Positions 9,894 to 20,131 are shown, counted from the stretch's first letter. The stretch: 64,000 bases of DNA from an uncultured Flavobacteriales bacterium (GCA_903945495.1 CAJAVU010000057.1:62001-126000); one strand, 5' to 3'. Made by a program: numbers and translations. Notes: generated by a model not told the origin, from the sequence alone.

Positions 9894-12800
9894 ATGACAC
9901 TTAAACATTTTCTCCTTCTTAGTTCTTTCATTTTAAGTTCAATCTTACATGCACAGCTAAACATTCCATTTTCTGCTGCAAGTAACAATCAGACGTTTAA
10001 TACCTGTAATGGATTCATTATTGATTCTGGTGGACAAGGAGGAACGGGATATTCCAATGGGGAAAATGTAACCATAACGATTTGTCCAGATACACCGGGA
10101 GATATCATTTCGATTACCTTTAATACGTTTGCTTTATCGACAACCGATGATAATCCAGCACCAAACATTACCAATGTCGATTACATGAATGTGTACGATG
10201 GAACGTCAACTGCTGCGAATACCTTAGGAACGTATACAGGAAATCAATTACAAGGAGTGGTAATCCAAGCCACAGTGTTGAATCCAACAGGATGTATTAC
10301 TTTGAATTTCACTTCAAATACTGCTGGAACAGGAGTGTTTACAGCAAGTGCGTCGTGTGATACACCATGTAATAACCCATTCGCAGGAGGAATAATTCAA
10401 GGAGGAATTACACCTGACAGTATTCGCGTTTGTGTGGGTGATGTTGTGAATTTTCAAAATTCCGGATCGATTGCGCAGCCAGGATTTAACTTAGTTGATT
10501 ATTCATGGGATTTCATGGATGGAACTACTGCAAATGGACAAAATGTTTCGCACAGTTACTCTGTTCCTGGTCAATATCGCGTAAACTTATTTGTAACCGA
10601 TGACAATGGTTGTTCAAATCCAAATTTAACTGACTTAGTTGTTTTAGTTAGTACAATTCCTGATTTCACCGGTTTCCCTGGAGATACCACGCTCTGTATT
10701 GGACAAGATGTCGTCTTTACTGCTGTTCCCGAATCGTATGAGGTTTTGTGGAATGGTTTCCCTGGTTCACAAACCATTGATGACGGTTGTTTACCAGATA
10801 CCTTGCTCGGTGTTTCTCAAAATGTGAATCTTCTTCAAACAGGTTTTTCAGCTGGAACGACCATCACTAATATATCTCAAATCCAAAGTGTTTGTGTTGA
10901 ATTAGAGCATTCATTCATGGGCGATATTGTTGTGATTCTCGAATGTCCAAATGGACAAAATGTGATCCTACACCAACAAGGTGGAGGTGGAACACAATTG
11001 GGAATTCCAGTACCAACAGATGATGTTGATTGTTCGAATCCTGCAACGTTGGGCACACCCTTCAATTATTGCTTTACGCCAACAGCCACGGAAACATGGG
11101 TAGAATGGGTAACAGCGAATGGAGGAGGAACTTTACCTGCTGGTAGTTACGAACCAATTCAACCGTTAACGAATTTAGTTGGTTGTCCAACGAATGGCGT
11201 TTGGACTTTATCTGTAGTTGATAACTGGGCTGCGGATGACGGCGTTTTGTTTTCCTTTGGCTTAAACTTAGATCCTTCATTGTATCCACCGATTTCACAG
11301 TTCGAACCGCAAATTGGTTGGGGAGCTGATTCTTCTTATTGGAATATGCCAGCACCTTATGCGACTGCTTTATCCACTAATGCAGACGTGATTACAATTG
11401 CGCCAACGGTTGCAGGAACCTATAATTACGTTTACACGGTTATTGATGATTTCGGCTGTACATACGATACTTCAGTAAATGTAACTGTTACTCCAAGTCC
11501 AATTGTTTTTGCAGGAAATGACACAACCTTGTGTGGTGGAAACTCGTTGCAATTGAACGGAACATTAAATGGGGCAGGAGCAGTTTCGACTTGTACCTAT
11601 GATTTGCAATTAGAAGATGATTTTGGTGATGGTTGGAATGGAAATACCTTAACAGTTGTGATCAATGGTGTGAGTACGGATTATACATTAAACACGGGAT
11701 TAATTCAAAACTTCCCAATAACGATTCCTTCCGGAGCAACGGCCACCTTTAATTTCAATGCCAATGGTGCATTTGTCAGCGAATGTTTTTACACGCTCTT
11801 TGATGAAAATGGCGTTGCACAAATTACACAAGGGCCATTTTTGGCGGGACCTGTAACAAATACAATTACGGCAAACTGTGCTGGTGATTGGGAATACACG
11901 TGGTCGCCACCTGCCGGAATTTCTGACGTAACGATTTTGGATCCTTTGTTTGCCTTAACAACCCCAACAACATTAACATTAACGGTGAATCCGATTGGTA
12001 TTCCAGAATGTGCGGTGAGTGATGATATCTCAATTACATTATCTTCGAATCCAAATGCGGGTCAAGATGCAACGATTGATTTTTGTGTTAATGGGAATCC
12101 AACAGACTTATTTCCATTGCTTGGACCAGGAACAGATGCAAACGGAACTTGGACAAATGCAGCAGGAACTGTCATTACAATGCCATACGATCCTACTGTG
12201 AATGCGCCAGGAATTTATACCTATTCGGTAAATAGTTTGGGTTGTATTGACGAATCAGAAGTCACTGTAGGTGTTACAACCTTGAATTTAAGTTCTGTAG
12301 TAACGAATGTAAACTGCAACAGTGCAAACAATGGTTCTGCAGTTATTTCTGGAAATAGTATTGTGAGTTACACCCTAAATGGAGGAGCAACGATTAATGC
12401 TACTTCACCTTTCACTATCTCGAATTTAGCACCTGGAAACTATACAGTTGAAGCCTTTACCTTAGATGGTTGTTCGGATACTGAAACATTCACGATTACA
12501 GAGCCAACGCCTTTGCAAATCACATTTATTACGCAAGATTTTACAGTTTGTCCGGGAGAACAAGTTTCAGTTTCTGCAACAGGAACAGGAGGGAATGGTG
12601 CGTATATTTACACATGGACAGCAAATGGAAATCCAGCAGGAGTAGGTCAAACAATTCAAGTTACACCAACATCCTTAACGACTGACTATTGTGTTGTCTT
12701 ATCAGAAGCATGTGGTTCACCAACGGCTACGGAATGTATGACGATTACAACACCAGCGGAGATTGTTCCAAGTGTGTTACCAGATACTTTAAATGGTTGT

Positions 12801-13562
12801 TATCCTGTACCAGTGAACTTCGTAAATACGACGCAATCAGCTGATATCGCACTAACGGATATTGATTTCGGTGATGGTACCACAGGACAATATGTTGGTA
12901 ATCAATCGTTCTTCCATGAATATACATCACCAGGAATTTATACGGTTACAGTCACACTTACCTCGACAGTAGGTTGTGTTTATGAAACGGTTTACACCAA
13001 TTTAATTGAAGTGTACAATTATCCAGAAGCGAATTTTGGAATTTTACCAAACAATGTTTCTATGTTCGCGCCACAAGTGAATTTATTGAATCAAAGTTCG
13101 AACGATGTTGTTTCGTGGAACTATGACATTGAAGGAGGAACGCCAGCGGTATCAAGTTTACCATCTTTACAAGTGGTATATCCTTTCGGAGTGCCAGGAT
13201 CATATCCAGTTACTTTGACAGTTGAGAACAGTTTCGGATGTATTGATAGCATAACGCATGTTGTACAAGTATTGAACGATGTGATTTTGTATGCGCCGAA
13301 TACCTTTACACCGGATGACGACGAGTTCAACCAATTGTGGAGTGTACACATTTCTGGAATTGATATTTTTGCTTTCAACTTATTCATTTACAACCGTTGG
13401 GGACAAATTGTGTGGGAATCACATGATCCGTCAGTTGGATGGGATGGAACGTATGGTGGAAAAATCGTGCAAGACGGTACGTATACGTGGACGATTGAGT
13501 GCTCGGATGCTAACAACGATGATAAGTATACGTTTGATGGGCATTTGACGATTATCAGGTAG
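9894..13562 (+). CDS. Secreted multidomain protein with CUB-like N-terminal region, P-domain-like module, PKD domains and T9SS type-B C-terminal domain
   Basis: Signal peptide MTLKHFLLLSSFILSSILHAQ; PKD motifs (VDYSWDFMDGTTANGQNVSHSY); CVELEHSFMGDIVVILECPNGQNVIL; C-terminus YAPNTFTPDDDEFNQLW...LFIYNRWGQIVWESHDPSVGWDGTYGG...VQDGTYTWTI. Confidence 0.92.
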   Translation: MTLKHFLLLSSFILSSILHAQLNIPFSAASNNQTFNTCNGFIIDSGGQGGTGYSNGENVTITICPDTPGDIISITFNTFALSTTDDNPAPNITNVDYMNVYDGTSTAANTLGTYTGNQLQGVVIQATVLNPTGCITLNFTSNTAGTGVFTASASCDTPCNNPFAGGIIQGGITPDSIRVCVGDVVNFQNSGSIAQPGFNLVDYSWDFMDGTTANGQNVSHSYSVPGQYRVNLFVTDDNGCSNPNLTDLVVLVSTIPDFTGFPGDTTLCIGQDVVFTAVPESYEVLWNGFPGSQTIDDGCLPDTLLGVSQNVNLLQTGFSAGTTITNISQIQSVCVELEHSFMGDIVVILECPNGQNVILHQQGGGGTQLGIPVPTDDVDCSNPATLGTPFNYCFTPTATETWVEWVTANGGGTLPAGSYEPIQPLTNLVGCPTNGVWTLSVVDNWAADDGVLFSFGLNLDPSLYPPISQFEPQIGWGADSSYWNMPAPYATALSTNADVITIAPTVAGTYNYVYTVIDDFGCTYDTSVNVTVTPSPIVFAGNDTTLCGGNSLQLNGTLNGAGAVSTCTYDLQLEDDFGDGWNGNTLTVVINGVSTDYTLNTGLIQNFPITIPSGATATFNFNANGAFVSECFYTLFDENGVAQITQGPFLAGPVTNTITANCAGDWEYTWSPPAGISDVTILDPLFALTTPTTLTLTVNPIGIPECAVSDDISITLSSNPNAGQDATIDFCVNGNPTDLFPLLGPGTDANGTWTNAAGTVITMPYDPTVNAPGIYTYSVNSLGCIDESEVTVGVTTLNLSSVVTNVNCNSANNGSAVISGNSIVSYTLNGGATINATSPFTISNLAPGNYTVEAFTLDGCSDTETFTITEPTPLQITFITQDFTVCPGEQVSVSATGTGGNGAYIYTWTANGNPAGVGQTIQVTPTSLTTDYCVVLSEACGSPTATECMTITTPAEIVPSVLPDTLNGCYPVPVNFVNTTQSADIALTDIDFGDGTTGQYVGNQSFFHEYTSPGIYTVTVTLTSTVGCVYETVYTNLIEVYNYPEANFGILPNNVSMFAPQVNLLNQSSNDVVSWNYDIEGGTPAVSSLPSLQVVYPFGVPGSYPVTLTVENSFGCIDSITHVVQVLNDVILYAPNTFTPDDDEFNQLWSVHISGIDIFAFNLFIYNRWGQIVWESHDPSVGWDGTYGGKIVQDGTYTWTIECSDANNDDKYTFDGHLTIIR

Positions 13563-13868
13563 GAGGCGCTTCGCTTAAAAGGGCTTAGGTTGTTTTGGCG
13601 CTTGGCTTTTTTGTTTTTTTACCACAGAGGCACAGAGCGCGCGGAGTTTGCGCTACGCTTATTTTTAGCAACAGATGCACAGATAATTATCAGAAGTTAA
13701 AACCCACTGTATTTATTTGTTAGTCATTACTGATTAAAAGTTACATCGAAACTAGTTTGAATATTTACGATCCATCTGTGAATCTCACTCTCTGGATGCT
13801 TCGCGGTGTGGTTAATTTATTTTCCCTGTAAATACACAGTTGAAGTTGCTTTTTTTATCTTCGTAAAA

Positions 13869-14786
13869 ATGAACCCATTTCTCACCATCTGTCTCCTCAT
13901 CATCCTGTTTGCGTGTCAATCAACTCCTCAGCCTGCTGAAAACGATCGAGTAGTAAACAATGATACGGAAGTTAAAACACCATCCAACAAATCATCCGTA
14001 ACTCAACACGCATCGATTGATGATACATTTTCGTTTTCAGCTAAGAAAGTGATTCCGCAACCACCGGCATCGAAAGTATCAAAACCAGTTAGTTCAGATT
14101 CCTATTACTGTTTTATCAATGGGGATAAAATTCCATTCGAACCACCTTTGGATTTGTTTTATATCGAATTTAACTTCAACAAGGAAATGAAGACCTTGAC
14201 GAGCGATGAACGGGATAAACTGAACATGCAATTTGAAAAGGATTTAAAAGATCTTGGACTTGTCAGACTGAATCCGAGAAGGAATGTGTATCGCATCGTC
14301 AATTCTAACTATACGCGAACTCAATTAGTCAAGAAACTCCTTCAAAAAAAGGAAGTTCATTTCTTGGAAGCGATTTATTCTACTTCTGGAAACGAACGTT
14401 ATTTTTCACCAACTGTAACGATTGAATTTAACGAAGGAATGAACATTGATCAAGCAAAAAAGATCCTAAAAAATCAACAGATCAGAAATTACACACTTTA
14501 TTTCAACGAGCAACATCAACTCATTGCGGACCTTAGCTTCGAGTCAGAAGAAATGTTGTCGTATGAATTTTTAATCGTTGCCAATCGATTTCGGAACTTA
14601 AATCCGTTCACAAAATTATCACAACGAACATTCAGCATGCGCTGCCGGATTGAGAGTTCCAAAGGAATAGTTGCTTTCTATTCACTCCAACACATAATTC
14701 CCTTCTTTATCATAGCTGTATTGTGTATACTTAACTGCCTGAACGATTTTTCCATTATGATCGATGAGTCCATATTTGCCATTTAA
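13869..14786 (+). CDS. Putative lipoprotein, hypothetical
   Basis: Internal ATG at 13869 gives MNPFLTICLLIILFACQSTPQ (lipobox-like LFAC); the ORF-track start at 13806 lacks such a signal. The 3' end overlaps the opposite gene. Confidence 0.7.
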   Translation: MNPFLTICLLIILFACQSTPQPAENDRVVNNDTEVKTPSNKSSVTQHASIDDTFSFSAKKVIPQPPASKVSKPVSSDSYYCFINGDKIPFEPPLDLFYIEFNFNKEMKTLTSDERDKLNMQFEKDLKDLGLVRLNPRRNVYRIVNSNYTRTQLVKKLLQKKEVHFLEAIYSTSGNERYFSPTVTIEFNEGMNIDQAKKILKNQQIRNYTLYFNEQHQLIADLSFESEEMLSYEFLIVANRFRNLNPFTKLSQRTFSMRCRIESSKGIVAFYSLQHIIPFFIIAVLCILNCLNDFSIMIDESIFAI

Positions 14787-16412
14787 TTCAACTAGCGCAA
14801 AATTGTTTCGAAACGCACGTACTTTATCGAATTGAGCGGGTAGAAGTAGTTTTCCTTGTGCATTCACCAAGCCATATTTGTTGTCTTTGAGGAAAAAGGA
14901 TAAACCGTTTTCTTGTTGGACTAATTTGCCAAAGCTATGCTTGTACGTTTGCTTGCTGCGCAGGTCGTAAATAAAATGTTCGTCTTTGTCGTTACCGCAG
15001 TGAATCAGTGAATCGTACCAAGTTACATAGCTGAAGATCGGTTCAAGAATGATGGTTCCCGAATGATCCACCAAGCCTTGTTTTCCATCTTTGGTAACAT
15101 CAATAAAAGGGCGGTGCAGCTGTCCAATTCGATCGTAAACAGTCGGACAAATCACTTCACCAGAACGGTTGATTAATCCCCATTTGTTGTCTTTTCGCAC
15201 TTGAGCGATATCGGTATAAAACTGGCCAATTTCCCAGTAAACAGGCTCCAGCAGTTGTTTCCCCGTTGAATCAATCAAGCCTGAACAGAGCATTTTTCCG
15301 TTGGCCACAGTCACATAGCGTGTGTAGATGATAAAACGGTCGCGTCGGAAGTCGATTGTCTCCGCTTCAAGTGCACATGGAACGAGCGGTTTACCTTGTA
15401 AATTCAAAAAACCTTTACGATTGTTGCGATCTTCCAGCATAAATCCGTGTTCGTTTGGGAGGATAGAATTGTAGATGGCTGGCGTAAGTTCTTCCAATTG
15501 TCGCGAAAGAAGTCCTTGGTAGAGCGTATCGTTCTCATATTGCGAATAAATCATTAAATTCCCATAAGGCGCATCGTAGATATAGTGATAATTGTTGCAA
15601 TTTAGATAGTTTCCGTAATTATCTATAAAAACAACGGAGCCATTTGATAGCAAGGTGTACAATGATTGGCTAATGCGTTTGATTGGAACATCAGAACCGT
15701 CTAATGTCAAGTTAAATGCGCTGTCGTAAATGGCATAGCGTTTTAGCACGTCTTGATCAAATGGTTCAACAGACCGATTATTGATTTTGTACAGAGGAAC
15801 TCTATTGTACATGCGTTCGTAACGTTGTACCAAATACTCGCCTTCCAAGTAATCTATCGAAACGTGATCCATTGGTAGCACAATTTTTCCGAGTGTATCG
15901 AGAATTCCAATCAGATGTATGCCCATTTCAGGCATTTCGGTTCGTTGCGCTGGAACAAACGTTCTATAAATCATATAACCATTTCCGTACAGATCTTTTG
16001 TCGTTTGCTCAAAGCGTTGATATCCTTGATTTCGCGGCATGTTCAAGCGTTGGTGGTGTGAGATTGTTTTACACGAATCAGGTTGAGGCAAGTTCAATCC
16101 AGCTAAGTCTTTAACACCATAATTCGCTACAATTTCACCTTTTCGGTTACGGATGAGGTAGCCATTTGGTCGGTTAAACATCATTGCATCGTGGTAAGAA
16201 GAACCACCACGAGGATGAAGCGCATTTTCCATTGCGCCCTGGTGCAGTGATTGCGTGTAATAATCGACTTCAATGATTTGCACGCTATCGTAGAACGGAA
16301 AATAGTAAATGGGTAAAGAGATTTCATTAAAAATTAATGACTGTTGTCCAAAAGTAAATTCTTGCGAGAAACAACTAAACGACACGAAAAGAAAGCAAAA
16401 AATAGTTTTCAT
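14682..16412 (-). CDS. WG (KWG) repeat-containing secreted protein
   Basis: Signal peptide MKTIFCFLFVSFSCFSQ; repeats KWGLINRSGEVICPTVYDRI, KQGLVDHSGTIILEPIF, KYGLVNAQGKLLLPAQFDKV, KYGLIDHNGKIVQAVKY. Confidence 0.88.
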   Translation of the reverse strand: MKTIFCFLFVSFSCFSQEFTFGQQSLIFNEISLPIYYFPFYDSVQIIEVDYYTQSLHQGAMENALHPRGGSSYHDAMMFNRPNGYLIRNRKGEIVANYGVKDLAGLNLPQPDSCKTISHHQRLNMPRNQGYQRFEQTTKDLYGNGYMIYRTFVPAQRTEMPEMGIHLIGILDTLGKIVLPMDHVSIDYLEGEYLVQRYERMYNRVPLYKINNRSVEPFDQDVLKRYAIYDSAFNLTLDGSDVPIKRISQSLYTLLSNGSVVFIDNYGNYLNCNNYHYIYDAPYGNLMIYSQYENDTLYQGLLSRQLEELTPAIYNSILPNEHGFMLEDRNNRKGFLNLQGKPLVPCALEAETIDFRRDRFIIYTRYVTVANGKMLCSGLIDSTGKQLLEPVYWEIGQFYTDIAQVRKDNKWGLINRSGEVICPTVYDRIGQLHRPFIDVTKDGKQGLVDHSGTIILEPIFSYVTWYDSLIHCGNDKDEHFIYDLRSKQTYKHSFGKLVQQENGLSFFLKDNKYGLVNAQGKLLLPAQFDKVRAFRNNFALVELNGKYGLIDHNGKIVQAVKYTQYSYDKEGNYVLE

Positions 16413-16449
16413 GAGAGGGAATACAGGTGAGACAAAGAATGGTTCATTC

Positions 16450-16470
16450 TAGTGACTAGTGACTAGTGAC
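16450..16470. repeat. Heptamer array TAGTGAC x3
   Basis: tagtgac tagtgac tagtgac, directly read. Confidence 0.9.
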
Positions 16471-16547
16471 TTGCGAAAAGTGAATAGAAGAGGGGAGAAA
16501 GGAACGATGAGTGATGAGAGGTAAGTGATGAACGTCGATATACAATT

Positions 16548-16655
16548 AATCACCAATCACAAATCACCCTGTCTGCGCTGGAGGCTAAGACAGGCAGGAA
16601 ATTCTAAATCACAAATCATAAATCACAAATCACAAATCACGAATCACGAATCACG
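16548..16655. repeat. Heptamer array AATCACR (3 + 7 units) interrupted by a GC-rich hairpin cassette
   Basis: aatcacc aatcaca aatcacc | CCTGTCTGCGCTGGAGGCTAAGACAGGCAGG | aatcaca aatcata aatcaca aatcaca aatcacg aatcacg aatcacg. Confidence 0.92.
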
Positions 16656-16702
16656 AATTATTGAGTATTATTGCAACAGTAACTGATTTTTATAACGAGT
16701 AA

Positions 16703-17293
16703 ATGAACCAACAAGAGAAAATGTTAATCGCAGCAGAGCGCATGCGATTGAAACGTGAGAAAGAGCAGCGAGAAGAAAACGAATTTTATCAACGCATTAC
16801 GACTGGTTGGCAGTGGCTCCTTTTTAAGATTGTTGTTGGTTTGTGTACCACAATGGTTGTCGTTTCAACGATTGAAGTTTTGGTAGATGGTCCAACGAAG
16901 AAGATTAGCGAACAAGCATGTAAAATCGATCGCGATTGGGAATATACCTGGCACAAAGTACTCGACATCGAAGGTTGTATGTTTTCCCCGTACATTGTAG
17001 ATTGGAGCAACCGAAAAGAAAGTAGTCTTAAAATGACGTATTCTCCTATTTTCAGATCGCCGAAGAAGTTAAGTTTCTCAGCTCAATTGAATGAAACTAC
17101 CACAAAAGAAGTCGTAGAAATGAGACAAATGTCGATGTTCAACTGGTTTCCAGCATTTCAACTTTTTCTTTTAATTCCTTTGCTTACCTTCATCTTCAAA
17201 CGCCAAAAGCCGTGGTTCAACTTCGCGCGCATTGCCTCAATGGTAATTATTTTCCCAGGTATGTTGATGGTGATTTTCTTTACGTTGTTGTAG
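16703..17293 (+). CDS. Hypothetical membrane protein
   Basis: 196-aa ORF with hydrophobic segments (LLFKIVVGLCTTMVVVSTIEVLV; FQLFLLIPLLTFIF; MVIIFPGMLMVIFFTLL). Confidence 0.75.
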   Translation: MNQQEKMLIAAERMRLKREKEQREENEFYQRITTGWQWLLFKIVVGLCTTMVVVSTIEVLVDGPTKKISEQACKIDRDWEYTWHKVLDIEGCMFSPYIVDWSNRKESSLKMTYSPIFRSPKKLSFSAQLNETTTKEVVEMRQMSMFNWFPAFQLFLLIPLLTFIFKRQKPWFNFARIASMVIIFPGMLMVIFFTLL

Positions 17294-17315
17294 GGGCATT
17301 CTATTAAACAATCCA

Positions 17316-18005
17316 ATGAAAACATCTCCCACAGATAAACACATCGCTAAAGTTTCGAACTTCGAAGACCTTGTGAATACGCCCTTTCGCGGTGAAATCA
17401 ATGCGTTGTGTTGGGAACGTAACTTAATGGGTGATTTTACGGAAATCGTTGACAAGCTTGAATGCCTTGAGAATATTACCGTTGTAGACGAAGAAGATTT
17501 GTTGGATTTGGATTTGAGCGAACAAGGAAAGTTGGCGCGTGAGGTGCTAATCAACGATATGAAGTTGTTAACGGAACATGGAGCAGCTCCGGTTTTGAAC
17601 GTCATCAAATGCTATGAGCGCGATGATGATTTTTTCCCAACGGATGTATATTCGTATCACGTTGATCGTTCACCAATTCCAAGTGATACTTTTTTATGCA
17701 CTTACGCGGGCGCTTCAAGCGATTTTGTTGCCAACGAACAAGCCGTTCAAAAAATCTTGATTCCAGAAATTCGTCAAGAACTCCGCAATCGCTTTGATGG
17801 GCGAGAAGAGGATTTTGAAGACTATTTAATTGAGAATTTCTATGATCTTCACTACCAAGCCTTGCACGATGCAGAGCCGCACGTTCTCGGACTCGGACAT
17901 CTTTGGCGCTTGGCCATCGATCATCCCGAACAACAAGTTCCGCCTTGTTTACACCGCGCTCCGAATGAAAATCCAGGTGAGTACCGTTTGTTGTTGATTT
18001 GTTGA
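17316..18005 (+). CDS. Hypothetical protein, weakly DUF1826-like
   Basis: 229-aa ORF; YSYHVDRSPIPSDTFLCTYAGASSDFV and PCLHRAPNENPGEYRLLLIC suggest a two-His core domain; the family name is tentative. Confidence 0.6.
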   Translation: MKTSPTDKHIAKVSNFEDLVNTPFRGEINALCWERNLMGDFTEIVDKLECLENITVVDEEDLLDLDLSEQGKLAREVLINDMKLLTEHGAAPVLNVIKCYERDDDFFPTDVYSYHVDRSPIPSDTFLCTYAGASSDFVANEQAVQKILIPEIRQELRNRFDGREEDFEDYLIENFYDLHYQALHDAEPHVLGLGHLWRLAIDHPEQQVPPCLHRAPNENPGEYRLLLIC

Positions 18006-18015
18006 TTAATTACAA

Positions 18016-18071
18016 ATTGAAGATTACAAATTGAAGATTGAAGATTGAAGATTGAAGATTGAGAATTGAAA
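18016..18071. repeat. Heptamer array ATTGAAG, 8 units
   Basis: attgaag attacaa attgaag attgaag attgaag attgaag attgaga attgaaa. Confidence 0.93.
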
Positions 18072-18119
18072 AATGATTACTTTAGGTTCAGATAATTCAT
18101 CACATTATACAAGCAAAAA

Positions 18120-18464
18120 ATGATAAAATTATTGATGTTGTTTTCAATTGTTGGTTGCCTGGTTTCGTGCAAGGTACAAGACGATTTACGAGGAACCTTT
18201 TCTAACGATAACGGACAAGAAATAACAATCGATTGCAATTACTTAATTCATTCAAAGCATTTATCTGGAAGAGATTTTATGCCAAAAAACGGTGATAAAA
18301 TTAAATTAAGTCGAACGTCAATTCAAAATCAAGAAATTACGCTTTCATTTCTGTGGGAAAACATGCAATCAGCCTTTGCCAAGTGGGATCCAAATAAGGA
18401 CGAATTGTCTATTGGAAATGATATTTATAGTCGTAAGAGTTTTATTGAATGCAAAGAAAAATAA
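18120..18464 (+). CDS. Small putative lipoprotein
   Basis: MIKLLMLFSIVGCLVSCKVQDD with a lipobox-like Cys. Confidence 0.7.
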   Translation: MIKLLMLFSIVGCLVSCKVQDDLRGTFSNDNGQEITIDCNYLIHSKHLSGRDFMPKNGDKIKLSRTSIQNQEITLSFLWENMQSAFAKWDPNKDELSIGNDIYSRKSFIECKEK

Positions 18465-18473
18465 GAACGAATC

Positions 18474-18545
18474 ACTCCGACTCGGCAGCTAATCAAGAAT
18501 CACGAATCACCCTGTCTGCCGACAGGCAGGAAATCACGAATTATA
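18474..18545. repeat. Heptamer array AATCACG with two GC-rich cassettes
   Basis: aatcact | ccgactcggcagct | aatcaag aatcacg aatcac | CCTGTCTGCCGACAGGCAGG | aaatcacg aattata. Confidence 0.9.
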
Positions 18546-18555
18546 AATTGCCAGC

Positions 18556-18948
18556 ATGACACTCGAACAAATCCAAAACGCACACAGCCAAGTAAAATCT
18601 GGCGCTGACTTTCCAGCCTACATTCAAGCAATTAAAGCACTTGGTGTTAGCCATTACGAAGCTTATGTTTCTGATGGACACACAGATTATCACGGAACGA
18701 ACAATGAAAAAGTAACATCGCCAGCGAAATATGATGCGATTCAAATAGCAGAAGAAGTGAACGAAGCGGTTTTCAAGACTGAACTTTTAGCACATCAACA
18801 AGGTAGAACAGATTATTTGACGTTCATTCATATGTGCGCCGAAACGGGAATCGAAAAATGGGAAATCAAATTATCGGAAATGACGTGCACGTATTTTGAT
18901 CGAGCTGGTAATATGGTGTTGGAGGAAACGATTCCTGGGGGGAAATGA
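18556..18948 (+). CDS. DUF1398 (YbcV-like) family protein
   Basis: LGVSHYEAYVSDGHTDYHG...FKTELLAHQQGRTDYLTFIHMCAETGIEKWEIKLSEMTCTYFDRAGN resembles DUF1398. Confidence 0.65.
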   Translation: MTLEQIQNAHSQVKSGADFPAYIQAIKALGVSHYEAYVSDGHTDYHGTNNEKVTSPAKYDAIQIAEEVNEAVFKTELLAHQQGRTDYLTFIHMCAETGIEKWEIKLSEMTCTYFDRAGNMVLEETIPGGK

Positions 18949-18975
18949 TTACAAATTGAAGATTCCAAACTGAGG

Positions 18976-19488
18976 ATGAAAACGATCTCTTCCAAAAAAT
19001 ACAATCTGCTTTTAGCACTAATTCTGCTTTTAATGCTTTTGGGTGCGCATGCAAGTGTGATGCATTGGGACACAAATAAGTATTTCGTAAAGATTGGGTT
19101 GGTTGTTCTTGGATGTGTTTATTTCTTGCGTTTTCTTCACAAACCGGCTAAGAACTTACTTGATTTTACAAAGTTGGGATTGATTGCAGGTTACATTTCA
19201 CTTCGATTTTTAATAGTGTACCACTTGGCAGGTGTAAAAATCAACTTGTGGACAGTTATTCTAATAACATTGGTTTGGATTGGTCTTGAAATTTTCGGAA
19301 AGCTTAGTAAACGTTTTGAACAATTGAATCCAATAATCTACATTGGAATGGTATTCATGATGCTTGAAGTACTTTTCAAAATCAAACATTGGCCACTCTC
19401 ATTTCTTTTTAATTTTGGTGGGTTAACGATGCTAATTGTTGGCTTTTTAGTTGACGATTATCGCCAAAAGAAGTTGAATTTGAACTAA
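18976..19488 (+). CDS. Hypothetical polytopic membrane protein
   Basis: Multiple hydrophobic segments; FMMLEVLFKIKHWPLSFLFNFGGLTMLIVGFLVDD. Confidence 0.75.
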   Translation: MKTISSKKYNLLLALILLLMLLGAHASVMHWDTNKYFVKIGLVVLGCVYFLRFLHKPAKNLLDFTKLGLIAGYISLRFLIVYHLAGVKINLWTVILITLVWIGLEIFGKLSKRFEQLNPIIYIGMVFMMLEVLFKIKHWPLSFLFNFGGLTMLIVGFLVDDYRQKKLNLN

Positions 19489-19504
19489 TTATACAATCAA
19501 AAAA

Positions 19505-20119
19505 ATGAAAACACTCCTCGAAATAAAAAAACCGTCAAGTAAATCGTTTATCGTTTGGGAACATGTTTTGGTTTCAGCAGTGACATTTACAGGCACGTTT
19601 ATCCTTTTGTTTTTTGGACCAATGTTTCTTAATTCAAGATCGAGAAACCATGATTCATCAAATGACCCGGGAATTTCAATTATTGAATATTTATTTAATC
19701 ATCCTGCGGTTTATTTTGGTTTAACGGTATTGGCGGTCATCATTGCGAACGTATACATTTTTATCAAGAATCAGAAAACGAATTACATTGTGAAAATTGA
19801 ACAAGACGAGCAACAAATTCGTTTTGAATTGACCAATTTGTATTTTTCAAAACATCAACTTCAAGTACTTGATCTGAATAATTTTGAGTTTTATTTTGAA
19901 TCAAAAGTTTCTCAAGATGACGACAAACAACAACGAATTATTTTCCGAAATAAAAACGAAAACTCAATGATTGGCGAAATTATTCCTAAGCATTTTATAT
20001 GGAATGAACAGATTCTAACGTTAAAAGCAGCTTTAAGTGAACTTCATGCGTACAAAGGAAAAAGCAGAGAAAGACAAAGCAAAGTACCAGGAATCTCATG
20101 GCTGTTTGGAAGTAAATAA
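19505..20119 (+). CDS. Hypothetical membrane protein
   Basis: Two hydrophobic segments in the first about 90 aa, then a soluble domain. Confidence 0.7.
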   Translation: MKTLLEIKKPSSKSFIVWEHVLVSAVTFTGTFILLFFGPMFLNSRSRNHDSSNDPGISIIEYLFNHPAVYFGLTVLAVIIANVYIFIKNQKTNYIVKIEQDEQQIRFELTNLYFSKHQLQVLDLNNFEFYFESKVSQDDDKQQRIIFRNKNENSMIGEIIPKHFIWNEQILTLKAALSELHAYKGKSRERQSKVPGISWLFGSK

Positions 20120-20131
20120 AGCTTTTGAATC

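Noticed and set aside
13562-13869. Possible tRNA or small RNA gene in the GC-richer spacer
   Set aside because: No cloverleaf could be drawn; the segment is better explained by nested inverted motifs.
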